DNA of 64,000 nucleotides from an uncultured Sphingopyxis sp. (lineage in GTDB: Bacteria; Pseudomonadota; Alphaproteobacteria; Sphingomonadales; Sphingomonadaceae). The stretch covers positions 806,001 through 870,000 of the forward strand of contig NZ_LT598653.1 in NCBI RefSeq assembly GCF_900078365.1. Direction: 5' to 3'. Position numbers and translations under genes: made by a program. Shown here piece by piece: positions 45,225 to 53,901 of this stretch. How positions within the stretch are numbered: position 1 is the first letter of the stretch; every line of letters begins with the position of its first letter. A model generated the notes under the pieces. That model made no database searches and was not told where the DNA came from. It saw only the letters and a program-made list of their open reading frames with translations.

Positions 45225-46376
45225 ATGATGAGCAATTCCGACACATCCGAAGTGCAATCGGTCCAAGCCCCGGCTACCGGACGGGCCTATGCGCCCGGCG
45301 CCGGGCCCGAAGCGGAGGCCGGCAAAACAAATATCTCGGTGTCGCGGGGGCTGGCCGGCTGGCTGACGGCGCGGCGGACGAGCCTGGCTTTCACCAGCTA
45401 TCAGACCGGGCAACTGTTTCTGGTGGGCTTGCATCCCAATGGCACAGTGTCGTTCAACCAGCAGAATTTCAGTCGCGCGATGGGCGTGTGCTGGCGGCCG
45501 GGGCGGCTCTATCTGGGGTCGCTCTGCCAGCTCTGGCGCCTCGAGAATATCTTGCGCCCGGGTGAGGTCGGAAATGAGGCATTCGATGCGGTATTGGTTC
45601 CACGCAACGGCCAAACCACGGGCGACGTCGACATCCACGAGGTCGCGGTCGACGAAGAAGGCCGAGTCATTTTCGTGAACACCAAGTATAGCTGCCTAGC
45701 GACGCTAGACCTCAGGCATAGCTTCAAACCTATCTGGAAGCCGCACTTCATATCGAAACTTGCTCCTGAAGACCGCTGCCATCTCAACGGGCTGGCGATG
45801 CAGGATGGCCAGCCGCGGTATGTCACTGCGGTCAGTCGCTCGGATGTCATTGCGGGGTGGCGCGAACGACGGCACGAAGGGGGGGTGCTTATTGACGTTC
45901 GGTCCGATCGAATCGTTACCGACCAGTTATCCATGCCGCATTCGCCGCGCGTCGTCGGGGACAACCTCTATGTGCTAGACAGTGGCCGCGGTCGGATCGT
46001 CCGCATCGATCCGGCGACGGGCGAAAAAGCCGACATCGCCTTCTGTCCTGGGTTTCTGCGGGGGATGTCGATCTTCGATGGCCATGCGATCGTGACGGTA
46101 TCCAAGCCGCGTAACGGGAGCTTTGCGGGTCTGTTGCTCGATGGCGAACTCAAAACGCGCGATGCCGAACCTTGGTGCGGCGTGCTGATCGTAAATCTGG
46201 GAAGCGGGGATATCGTCGAGTGGATTCGCCTTGAGGGGCACATCACCGAATTGTTCGACGTGGCGACGATGCCGGGCGTGGTCTGTCCGATGTCGATCGG
46301 ACCCAATGCGCCCGAAATGCAAAACACGATCAGTTTCGAGCAGATCGCTTTGTCGACATTGGGGCAAGCGGCCTGA
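45225..46376 (+). CDS. TIGR03032-like (DUF4915) protein
   Basis: 383 residues (two ATG codons in tandem, 45225 and 45228). It has the look of TIGR03032 proteins: GLAGWLTARRTSLAFTSYQT, then GVCWRPGRLYLGSLCQLWRL, CHLNGLAMQDGQPRYVTAVS and a late MSIFDGHAIVTVSKPR. A repeated-strand pattern suggests a beta-propeller. There is no signal peptide. The family function is unknown; some members occur with surface or exopolysaccharide genes. Its place 59 bases behind the autotransporter suggests a shared role, for example modification or assembly, but that is inference. Confidence 0.8.
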   Translation: MMSNSDTSEVQSVQAPATGRAYAPGAGPEAEAGKTNISVSRGLAGWLTARRTSLAFTSYQTGQLFLVGLHPNGTVSFNQQNFSRAMGVCWRPGRLYLGSLCQLWRLENILRPGEVGNEAFDAVLVPRNGQTTGDVDIHEVAVDEEGRVIFVNTKYSCLATLDLRHSFKPIWKPHFISKLAPEDRCHLNGLAMQDGQPRYVTAVSRSDVIAGWRERRHEGGVLIDVRSDRIVTDQLSMPHSPRVVGDNLYVLDSGRGRIVRIDPATGEKADIAFCPGFLRGMSIFDGHAIVTVSKPRNGSFAGLLLDGELKTRDAEPWCGVLIVNLGSGDIVEWIRLEGHITELFDVATMPGVVCPMSIGPNAPEMQNTISFEQIALSTLGQAA

Positions 46377-46853
46377 CGCGTTAACTATCTGATATCGTCG
46401 GGCCCCAGAAATTTCTTCGGAGTTTTCGCGCGGAGCCATTTTGGACCCGTCACGAGCTATCTCCCAACACCATGCTTGTCCACGTCAACAGGGACTCGAA
46501 CCTGTGCCTTAAAATTGACTCAGGTATCGACGTTGGTATCGAAAGAAATTTTGAAATTTTATATAAATAATTCAGTCATTTGAATGTCCTTTTCGAGTGT
46601 TCTTCTGGCACCACTAACCCTTCCTATAGGGTCCTGAAAAATTCCAGAAAATCTGCCATTCTTGGACATGCTCACGTTCCAAGATTTTCCAGCAATGTTC
46701 ACTCCCTTGCCCCCCAAACGGGGGCTGATCGGGTCACTGGTTTTGGTATGAGGATTTAGGTCCGGAACGACGCTCCGAGGCGCGTTTTGCGCGCAAATCC
46801 GCGCCATCTCAATCTATGCGAAGCAACACAAATCGTCATTTCCATGAGTTCTA
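46377..46853. other. AT-rich non-coding island with a tRNA T-arm copy
   Basis: From about 46510 to 46700 the DNA is much more AT-rich than anything nearby. At 46488-46506 lies a near copy of the T-arm sequence of the adjacent tRNA-Thr (same order, one extra G in the loop side), while the intact copy is at 46865-46882. The pattern recalls an attachment-site scar left by an element that used the tRNA 3' end. A minus-strand frame 46559-46807 (82 codons, ending TLEKDIQMTELFI) is open here, but has no recognised family and weak support. Confidence 0.4.
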
Positions 46854-46929
46854 TGGTGCCGCTTACAGGACTCGAACCTGTGGCCCCATCATTACGAATG
46901 ATGTGCTCTACCAACTGAGCTAAAGCGGC
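46854..46929 (-). tRNA. tRNA-Thr (CGT anticodon)
   Basis: A 76-base cloverleaf on the minus strand with encoded CCA. The acceptor stem is GCCGCTT paired with AAGCGGC, discriminator A. The D arm is GCTCAGTTGGTAGAGC. The anticodon stem CATCA/TGATG encloses the loop TTCGTAA, giving CGT, which reads ACG (threonine). The T arm has ACAGG-TTCGAGT-CCTGT. All stems pair fully. Confidence 0.97.
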
Positions 46930-47197
46930 AACGAGGGGCGCCCCTAGCAGTGCGGCGGAGCGATGACAAGCGCCGTCGAAAGCTTTTGCCGATCAAAAGG
47001 CTATTATTGCCGATCGGGCTCCGGGCACGATCCTTGAAAGGAAAATATGCCGTCTCTTCTGGTCGTCTGACCATGGATCGCAACGATTCGCTGGTGCCGA
47101 ATAATCGAGTCACTGCGGTGCGACAGCGCGCCGGGGCGGCCGCGACGAAGGACGGACCGGACCAAATTGCCGGGGAAGATACCCGAAAGAGGGAAAT

Positions 47198-47211
47198 TTG
47201 ATCCAGCGCAA
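47198..47211 (+). promoter_or_regulatory. FNR-like box before the nor operon
   Basis: TTGATCCAGCGCAA matches the FNR/Anr consensus TTGAT-N4-ATCAA in the left half and at the last three bases. Its centre is about 75 bases from the ATG at 47280, which would put a class II transcription start near 47246. The five genes that follow are close or overlapping and include an FNR-type regulator. Confidence 0.6.
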
Positions 47212-47279
47212 ATTCATTGCCGGCGACTCTGCCTATCCTCGGTAGCCGAGGGGCCAAGCCGGCCCATGGAGGATGGACG

Positions 47280-47429
47280 ATGTTCTGCCCGGAATGCGGT
47301 GAAGTGATCGGATCGGGACCGCTCGACGCGCGGCGCGCGCGGCATCCCGGCGGCGACGGTCTCGCGAAGGCCCTCGGCCGGTGGCTCCGCGCCTTCGTCC
47401 GCCGCCGCGTGCGGCGCGGAGAGGGTTGA
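47280..47429 (+). CDS. Small single zinc-ribbon protein
   Basis: 49 residues (MFCPECGEVIGSG, then a basic helix ending RRRVRRGEG). The CPEC is one half of a zinc ribbon, so metal binding would need a dimer or partner. GGAGGA at 47268-47273 gives a convincing ribosome site. It lies two bases before the cupin and downstream of an FNR-like box, so it leads the nitric-oxide operon. Function unknown. Confidence 0.6.
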   Translation: MFCPECGEVIGSGPLDARRARHPGGDGLAKALGRWLRAFVRRRVRRGEG

Positions 47430-47431
47430 GC

Positions 47432-47764
47432 ATGGCGCTGCATCATGTCCGCTCCGGCGAGGTGGCGCGCCTCGGCGCGCTCGACGATCCGGCGACCGCG
47501 ACGGCGGCACTCGCCCGTACGCCATCCTTCGAGACGATCCATCTGGTGGTGCGCGCGGGAGCCTCGATCGCGCCGCACCGGGTCGCGGGGTCGCTGACGC
47601 TTTACTGCATCGCGGGGCATGCGCGGCTGGGCGGCGACGCGCTCGTCGAACTGCGCGCCGGCGACTGGCTATTCCTCGAACCGGGAACGCCGCACGCGGT
47701 GGAGGCGATCGCGGACACGTCGCTGTTGCTGACGATCCTGTTCGACGAAAACGCGGCGGGCTGA
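47432..47764 (+). CDS. Small cupin-domain protein
   Basis: 110 residues from ATG 47432. The single cupin fold shows IAPHRVAGSLTLYCIAGHAR and LRAGDWLFLEPGTPHAVEA, with two histidines (PHR, PHA) able to bind a metal. Proteins of this type occur beside nitric-oxide reductase and nnrS genes and may help with NO or metal homeostasis, but no activity can be named. It is tightly spaced with the neighbours on both sides. Confidence 0.75.
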   Translation: MALHHVRSGEVARLGALDDPATATAALARTPSFETIHLVVRAGASIAPHRVAGSLTLYCIAGHARLGGDALVELRAGDWLFLEPGTPHAVEAIADTSLLLTILFDENAAG

Positions 47765-47794
47765 CGGGATTTTTCGAAATGACAGGGGGTTCTG

Positions 47795-50047
47795 GTGGGC
47801 GAATATCGCAAGCTCTGGTGGACGTTGATCGCGGTCCTGACGGTGACCTTCGCCATTCTCGGCATCTCGGGGGTCGAGGTCTACCGCAAGGCGCCGCCGA
47901 TCCCGGCGCAGGTCGTCACCGCGTCGGGCGAGGTGCTGATGACCAAGGGCGACATCATGGCGGGGCAGGCGGCTTGGCAGAGCACCGGCGGGATGCAGCT
48001 CGGCTCGATCTGGGGGCACGGCGCCTACCAGGCGCCCGACTGGACCGCCGACTGGCTGCACCGCGAACTGACCGCCTGGCTGAGCCTCGCGGCCGAAGAG
48101 ACTTATGACAAGGCATTCGACACGCTCGCCGTCGAGCAGAAGGCGGCGCTGACCTATCGACTCAAGCAGGAATATCGGCATAACGCCCTCGATCCGGCGA
48201 CGGGTGTCGTCACCGTGTCGGACCGCCGCGCCCGCGCGATCGCGCTGACCGCCGCCCATTATGACAAGCTCTACGGCAGCGATCCCGCGCTGCGCGCGAT
48301 GCGCGACAATTATGCGATGAAGGAGGGGACCCTGCCCGACGCCGCGAAGCGCGCGGCGCTGGCCGACTTCTTCTTCTGGACCGCCTGGGCGGCGTCGACC
48401 GAGCGGCCGGGGACGGTCGCCACCTATACGAACAACTGGCCGCCCGAACCGCTGATCGGCAACCAGCCGACGCCCGAGAATATCCTCTGGTCGCTCGCCT
48501 GCGTCGTCATCCTGATCGCGGGCGTCGGGGCGCTGATCTGGGGCTGGGCCTTCCTGCGCCGCCACGACGACACGCCGCTCGTCGCCGCGGACAAGGACCC
48601 GCTGACGCTCGCGGCGCTGACCCCGTCGCAGCGCGCGCTCGGCAAATATCTGTTCGTGGTGCTGGCGCTGTTCGTCTTTCAGATATTCATCGGCGGCTTC
48701 ACCGCGCATTACACGATCGAGGGCCAGAGCTTCTACGGCATCGACGTGTCGCAGTGGTTCCCTTATGCGCTGACCCGCACCTGGCATGTGCAGAGCGCGG
48801 TGCTGTGGATCGCGACGGCCTTCCTCGCGGCGGGGCTGTTCCTTGGACCGGTCATCCACGGCGGCGATCCGAAGCATCAGAAGCTGGGGGTCGACCTGCT
48901 CTTCTGGGCGCTGATCCTGGTCGTTGTCGGGTCGTTCATCGGCAACTATCTGTCGATCGCGCAGGCGATGCCCGACGGGCTCGGCTTCTGGCTCGGGCAT
49001 CAGGGCTATGAGTTCCTCGACCTCGGCCGCGTCTGGCAGATCGCATTGTTCGCGGGACTGCTCTTCTGGCTGGTGCTGATGCTGCGCTGCATGCTGCCCG
49101 CGCTGCGCCGCAAGGAAGGCGGCGACAAGAATCTGCTCGCGCTGCTCACCGTCTCGACGGTCGCGATCGGGCTCTTCTACGGCTCGGGCCTCTTCTATGG
49201 CGAGCGCACCCATATCACGATCATGGAATATTGGCGCTGGTGGGTCGTCCACCTGTGGGTCGAGGGCATTTTCGAGGTGTTCGCGACCGCCGCCATCGCC
49301 TTCATCTTCGCCTCGATGGGGCTGGTGTCGAAGCGGATCGCGACCGCGGCCAGCCTCGCCTCGGCCTCGCTGTTCATGGTCGGCGGGGTGCCGGGCACCT
49401 TTCACCACCTCTATTTCTCGGGGACCACGACCCCGGTGATGGCGGTCGGCGCGGCGTTCAGCGCGCTCGAGGTCGTGCCGCTGATCGTGCTCGGATACGA
49501 AGCGTGGGAGCATTGGAGCCTGCGCGACCGCGCGCCGTGGATGCGCGCGCTGCGCTGGCCGCTGATGTGCTTCGTCGCGGTCGCCTTCTGGAACATGCTC
49601 GGCGCCGGGGTCTTCGGCTTCATGATCAACACCCCGGTCGCGCTCTTCTATCTCCAGGGGCTCAACACCACCGCGGTCCATGCCCATGCGGCGCTGTTCG
49701 GGGTCTATGGCTTCCTCGCGCTCGGCTTCACGCTGCTGGTGCTGCGCTATATCCGGCCCGAGATCGCGTTCAGCGAGCGGCTGATGCGTCTCGGCTTCTG
49801 GGGGCTCAACGCGGGGCTGGTGCTGATGATCTTCACCAGCCTGCTGCCGGTCGGCCTGTTCCAGTTCGAGGCGAGCGTGACCACCGGCATGTGGTATGCG
49901 CGCAGCGATGCGTTCCTCCAGCAGGACTTCCTCGAAACGCTGCGCTGGGTCCGCACCTTCGGCGATGTCGTGTTCATCGTCGGCGGGGTCGCGGTCGCGT
50001 GGCAGGTCGTGATCCTCGGCCTGTGGCAGAAGGGCGGGCGGGTATGA
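47795..50047 (+). CDS. norZ: Quinol-dependent nitric oxide reductase (qNOR)
   Basis: 750 residues from GTG 47795 with AGGGGG (47784-47789) upstream. The N-terminal periplasmic extension (KGDIMAGQAAWQSTGGMQLG) is fused to a 12-14 helix catalytic body with the haem-copper-family histidines, e.g. RTWHVQSAVLWIATAF, VVHLWVEGIFEVFAT, and VPGTFHHLYFSG. The fused cytochrome-like N-terminus without a CxxCH is what separates qNOR from cytochrome-dependent NorBC. It reduces NO to N2O with electrons from the quinol pool. nnrS and an FNR regulator follow in the same unit; no nitrite reductase is seen in this window, so detoxification is more likely than denitrification. Confidence 0.96.
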   Translation: MGEYRKLWWTLIAVLTVTFAILGISGVEVYRKAPPIPAQVVTASGEVLMTKGDIMAGQAAWQSTGGMQLGSIWGHGAYQAPDWTADWLHRELTAWLSLAAEETYDKAFDTLAVEQKAALTYRLKQEYRHNALDPATGVVTVSDRRARAIALTAAHYDKLYGSDPALRAMRDNYAMKEGTLPDAAKRAALADFFFWTAWAASTERPGTVATYTNNWPPEPLIGNQPTPENILWSLACVVILIAGVGALIWGWAFLRRHDDTPLVAADKDPLTLAALTPSQRALGKYLFVVLALFVFQIFIGGFTAHYTIEGQSFYGIDVSQWFPYALTRTWHVQSAVLWIATAFLAAGLFLGPVIHGGDPKHQKLGVDLLFWALILVVVGSFIGNYLSIAQAMPDGLGFWLGHQGYEFLDLGRVWQIALFAGLLFWLVLMLRCMLPALRRKEGGDKNLLALLTVSTVAIGLFYGSGLFYGERTHITIMEYWRWWVVHLWVEGIFEVFATAAIAFIFASMGLVSKRIATAASLASASLFMVGGVPGTFHHLYFSGTTTPVMAVGAAFSALEVVPLIVLGYEAWEHWSLRDRAPWMRALRWPLMCFVAVAFWNMLGAGVFGFMINTPVALFYLQGLNTTAVHAHAALFGVYGFLALGFTLLVLRYIRPEIAFSERLMRLGFWGLNAGLVLMIFTSLLPVGLFQFEASVTTGMWYARSDAFLQQDFLETLRWVRTFGDVVFIVGGVAVAWQVVILGLWQKGGRV

Positions 50048-51246
50048 GGATCGCGGGGGACGCAAGAGGGGCGGGCGCGGGGTCACCGCTATGGCTGCGC
50101 GGCGGCTATCGCCTGCTCTTCGGTTGCGGGGCGCTGTGGGCGGTCGTCGTCGTGGCGCTGTGGGTCGGCGCGCTCGGCGGGCGCTGGACGCTGCCGATCG
50201 CGATGGACCCGCTCGCCTGGCATCAGCACGAGATGCTGTTCGGATATCTCGGCGCGGTGATCGGCGGCTTCGTCAGCGCCGCCATGCCCAACTGGACCGG
50301 GCGGCCGACGGTGACGGGCTGGCGGGTCGCGGCGGTCGGTGGGCTGTGGCTGGCGGCGCGGCTGGCGATCCTGTTTTCGGCGACGGTGCCGCCGCTGGTC
50401 GGCGCGGCGCTCGACACACTCTATCTGCTGGTCCTGCTCGCCTATGCGGCGCGCGAGATTGTCGCCTCGGGCAACCGGAACAAGCCGATCCTGATCATCC
50501 TCTTCCTGTTCGCCACTGCCTGCGCGCTCGATCATGCCGCGATGATGGGCGCACTCGCCGATCCGGCGTTCGGGGTGCATATGGGCTTCGCGCTGGTCCT
50601 GTTGCTGATCGCGCTGATCGGCGGGCGTATCACTCCCGCCTTCACGCGCAACTGGCTGATGCGGCAGGGGAGCAGCGAGGGGATGCCGATCCTGCCGAAC
50701 CGTTTCGACATGGCGGTGATCGGGACGACGGCGCTCGCGCTCGCCGCGTGGGTCGCCGATCCCGCGAGTTCGGTTGCGGCCGGGCTGTTGATCGTCGCGG
50801 GCGGCCTTCAGGCGATCCGTCTCGTGCGCTGGGCGGGGTTGAAGGCACTCAGCGATCCGCTCGTCTTCGTGCTCCACCTCTCTTACGCCTGGCTCCCGGT
50901 CGGGCTGATCCTGCTCGGCTGCGCGACGCTGCATCCGCTGCTGCCGGTGTCGAGCGCGGTGCATGCGCTCGGCGCCGGGGCGATGGGGGCGATGACGCTG
51001 GCGGTGATGACGCGCGCGACGCGCGGCCACACCGGCCGCCCGCTCGAGGCCGACCGCGCGACCGTGCTCATCTATATCCTCGTCCACGCGGGCGCGCTGC
51101 TGCGCGTGATCGCGCCGCTGCTGCCGTTCGACTATATGCGGGTCATCGCGGCCGCGGGCGGGCTGTGGGCGGCGGCGTTCCTGCTGTTCCTGCTCGTCTA
51201 TGTCCCGATGGCGGTGCGCCCGGCGCCCGGTGCGGGCGCGGCATGA
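50044..51246 (+). CDS. nnrS: NnrS family membrane protein
   Basis: 400 residues with about 12 membrane helices. It shows the family signs PLAWHQHEMLFGYLGAVIGG, AMPNWTGRPT, LLLIALIGGRITPAFTRNWL and AVMTRATRGHTGRPL. NnrS is a haem- and copper-containing membrane protein linked to resistance to nitrosative stress; its exact reaction is not settled. The start overlaps the norZ stop by four bases, fitting a joint role in NO handling. Confidence 0.93.
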   Translation: MRIAGDARGAGAGSPLWLRGGYRLLFGCGALWAVVVVALWVGALGGRWTLPIAMDPLAWHQHEMLFGYLGAVIGGFVSAAMPNWTGRPTVTGWRVAAVGGLWLAARLAILFSATVPPLVGAALDTLYLLVLLAYAAREIVASGNRNKPILIILFLFATACALDHAAMMGALADPAFGVHMGFALVLLLIALIGGRITPAFTRNWLMRQGSSEGMPILPNRFDMAVIGTTALALAAWVADPASSVAAGLLIVAGGLQAIRLVRWAGLKALSDPLVFVLHLSYAWLPVGLILLGCATLHPLLPVSSAVHALGAGAMGAMTLAVMTRATRGHTGRPLEADRATVLIYILVHAGALLRVIAPLLPFDYMRVIAAAGGLWAAAFLLFLLVYVPMAVRPAPGAGAA

Positions 51247-51998
51247 CCGGCGCGCTCCTCGCTCCATCGTCCCTTCCCACGAGGACCGCAGTCGATTATG
51301 GCGGAGAGGTGACCGACTGTGCCTCCTGCGTCGTCCGTAACCGGGCGATCTGCGCAAGCCTCGATGCCGAAGAACTGGCGCTGCTCGGCAAACTCGGCCG
51401 GAATCATCGCGTCAAGGCGGGGCAGACCCTGATGTGGGAAGGCGACGACGCGCCGGTCGTCGCCAATGTCCTCGACGGCGTGTTGAAACTGGTCCTCGCG
51501 GCCGCCGACGGGCGCGAGCAGATCGTCGGCGTCGTCTTTCCGTCCGATTTCATCGGCCGCCCGTTCGGCAAGGAAAGCCCCTACAGCGTCACCGCGATGA
51601 CCGATGCCGAGGTCTGCATCTTCAATCGCAAGAGCTTCGACGATTTCGCGAGCGCGCACCCCGATTTGCAGCACAAGCTGTTGCGCCGCACGCTCGACGA
51701 GCTCGACCGGGCGCGGCACTGGATGATGCTGCTCGGCCGCAAGTCGGCGGAGGAGAAGGTCGCCTCCTTCCTGCTCGAAATGTCCGAGCGATTGTCGGGC
51801 CAGGGATGCGGCGGCGGGCCGCAGAACGGATTCGAGCTGCCCTTCGGCCGCCAGCAGATCGCCGACATATTGGGGCTGACGATCGAGACGACGAGCCGCC
51901 AGCTCACCCGGATGCGCGCTGCTGGCCTGCTCGACCTGCCGTCGCGCCGCGAGATCGTGATCAACGACCGCGCGGCGATGGAGGCGATCGCGGGCTGA
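51243..51998 (+). CDS. fnrL: FNR/CRP-family oxygen-sensing regulator (FnrL-like)
   Basis: 251 residues. Cysteines C26, C29 and C37 plus C125 are arranged as in FNR-type proteins that bind an oxygen-labile [4Fe-4S] cluster. A cyclic-nucleotide-binding-like beta roll is followed by an HTH with FGRQQIADILGLTIETTSRQ; the E..SR residues are those that read TTGAT half sites. It overlaps nnrS by four bases. Three FNR-like boxes lie upstream of its own operon, of ccoN and of hemN, so it is the obvious regulator of the module. Confidence 0.93.
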   Translation: MTGALLAPSSLPTRTAVDYGGEVTDCASCVVRNRAICASLDAEELALLGKLGRNHRVKAGQTLMWEGDDAPVVANVLDGVLKLVLAAADGREQIVGVVFPSDFIGRPFGKESPYSVTAMTDAEVCIFNRKSFDDFASAHPDLQHKLLRRTLDELDRARHWMMLLGRKSAEEKVASFLLEMSERLSGQGCGGGPQNGFELPFGRQQIADILGLTIETTSRQLTRMRAAGLLDLPSRREIVINDRAAMEAIAG

Positions 51999-52138
51999 GC
52001 CGTCGCCTTCGAGCGTCGTGATCTTAACTGACCTGCTGTCCCGTTCGTGGCGCCGGTTAAACGCGGACCTCTCCACGCAGCACTTTTCTCCCGCGGCCTG
52101 GGACAAATCGTCCCATTGATGCGCCGCAACATTTTTCG

Positions 52139-52152
52139 TTGATCCAGGTCAA
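52139..52152 (+). promoter_or_regulatory. FNR box upstream of ccoN
   Basis: TTGATCCAGGTCAA is a near-perfect FNR site. Its centre is about 81 bases before the ATG at 52227, leaving space for a transcription start near 52187 and a 40-base leader. This also argues against the ATG at 52152, which lies inside the box. Confidence 0.85.
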
Positions 52153-52226
52153 TGTTCCGGGCCGCGCACGCGGCCATGGGGCTGGATGGGCGCGGCCGAT
52201 GGAGCGGCGCCGAATGGGGATTCGCG

Positions 52227-53888
52227 ATGATGGACGATCTGGTTTTCAAGGCGGCTGGCTGGCTGGGGCTCGCCTTGCTGGCGCTGGTCTTTGCGGCGCT
52301 AGCCGTCGACACGCCCTTTGCCGTGCATATGGTTATCGTCGCCGTCGCCTGCCTGATCGTGCTGTGGACCCGCATCTCGCGCGCCGATTATGCGGGTATG
52401 GCGCGCGGTCTTCTCAGGATGCCGCCCGATGAGGGCGTCTATGACGATGATCCGGTGCGCTGGGGCGTCATCGCCACCATCTTCTGGGGCGTCGCGGGTC
52501 TCGCGGTCGGCCTCTATATCGCGCTGCAGCTCGCCTTTCCGGCGCTCAACCTGGGGCTTGAATATACCAGTTTCGGGCGGCTGCGCCCGCTGCACACGTC
52601 CGCGGTGGTTTTCGCCTTCGGCGGTAATGCGCTGATCGCGACGAGCTTCTATGTCGTCCAGCGCACCTGCCGCGCCCGGCTCGCCTTTCCGGCGGCCGCC
52701 CGCTTCGTCTTCTGGGGCTATCAGCTCTTCCTCGTGCTCGCGGCGACCGGCTATCTGATGGGCGTCACCGCGGCGCGCGAATATGCCGAGCCCGAATGGT
52801 ATGTCGACCTGTGGCTGACGATCGTCTGGGTCGTCTATTTCGTCGTCTTCGTCGGGACGATCGTAAAGCGCCGCGAGCCGCATATCTATGTCGCCAACTG
52901 GTTCTACCTCAGCTTCATCGTCACCATTGCGATGCTCCACATCGTCAACAATCTGGCGGTGCCGGCGACGATCTTCGGATCGAAGAGCTATTCGGCCTTC
53001 GCGGGGGTGCAGGATGCGCTGACGCAATGGTGGTATGGGCATAATGCGGTCGCCTTCTTCCTGACCGTGCCCTTCCTCGCGATGATGTATTATTTCGTGC
53101 CCAAGCAGGCGGAACGGCCGATCTACAGCTATCGCCTGTCGATCCTCCACTTCTGGTCGCTGATCTTCCTCTATATCTGGGCCGGACCGCACCACCTTCA
53201 CTACACCGCGCTGCCCGACTGGGCGCAGACGCTGGGCATGGTGTTCTCGGTCGTGTTGTGGATGCCGAGCTGGGGCGGCATGATCAACGGGCTGATGACG
53301 CTGAACGGCGCGTGGGACAAGATCCGCACCGACCCGATCATCCGCATGATGGTCGTCGCGCTCGCCTTCTATGGCATGGCGACCTTCGAGGGACCGATGC
53401 TGTCGGTGAAGGCGTTCAACAGCCTCAGCCACTATACCGAATGGACGATCGCGCACGTCCACGCCGGGGCGCTCGGCTGGAACGGCATGATCACCTTCGC
53501 CGCGGTCTATTATCTCGTCCCGCGCCTGTGGGGACGGCCACGGCTCTATTCGCTGCGCATGGTCAACTGGCACTTCTGGCTCGCGACGCTGGGCATCGTC
53601 TTCTACGCCGCCTCGATGTGGGTCGCGGGGATCATGCAGGGGCTGATGTGGCGCGAATATGGCGCCGACGGCTACCTCGTCTACAGCTTTGCCGAGACCG
53701 TTGCGGCGATGCACCCGATGTATCTGATCCGCGCCGCGGGCGGCGCGATGTACCTCGCCGGTTTCCTGCTGCTCGTCTTCAACGTCTGGGCGACGCTCGC
53801 GGGCCGGGTCCGCGAGGAAAAGCCGATGACCGAAACCCCCTACAACGCCGCCGCGGATCGTCCGCTCGCGCCCGTTCCCGCCGAATAA
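52227..53888 (+). CDS. ccoN: cbb3-type cytochrome c oxidase subunit I
   Basis: 553 residues from ATG 52227 (MMDDLVFKAAGWLG); longer starts would overlap the FNR box. Twelve or more membrane helices carry the haem and copper ligands, e.g. RPLHTSAVVFAFGGN, WWYGHNAVAFFLT, WAGPHHLHYTALP and HYTEWTIAHVHAG, with the GNALIATSFYVVQR segment of the family. It is the catalytic subunit of the high-affinity oxidase used at low oxygen. ccoO follows after 13 bases. Confidence 0.96.
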   Translation: MMDDLVFKAAGWLGLALLALVFAALAVDTPFAVHMVIVAVACLIVLWTRISRADYAGMARGLLRMPPDEGVYDDDPVRWGVIATIFWGVAGLAVGLYIALQLAFPALNLGLEYTSFGRLRPLHTSAVVFAFGGNALIATSFYVVQRTCRARLAFPAAARFVFWGYQLFLVLAATGYLMGVTAAREYAEPEWYVDLWLTIVWVVYFVVFVGTIVKRREPHIYVANWFYLSFIVTIAMLHIVNNLAVPATIFGSKSYSAFAGVQDALTQWWYGHNAVAFFLTVPFLAMMYYFVPKQAERPIYSYRLSILHFWSLIFLYIWAGPHHLHYTALPDWAQTLGMVFSVVLWMPSWGGMINGLMTLNGAWDKIRTDPIIRMMVVALAFYGMATFEGPMLSVKAFNSLSHYTEWTIAHVHAGALGWNGMITFAAVYYLVPRLWGRPRLYSLRMVNWHFWLATLGIVFYAASMWVAGIMQGLMWREYGADGYLVYSFAETVAAMHPMYLIRAAGGAMYLAGFLLLVFNVWATLAGRVREEKPMTETPYNAAADRPLAPVPAE

Positions 53889-53901
53889 GGAGCCACAGGC
53901 C

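Noticed and set aside
47669..50086. 805-codon frame antisense to norZ
   Set aside because: Product is dominated by charged residues (R, E, D, Q), a typical reverse-frame image of a hydrophobic membrane protein gene.
52152..52226. Upstream ATG for ccoN
   Set aside because: It lies in the FNR box and the added 25 residues are not CcoN-like.
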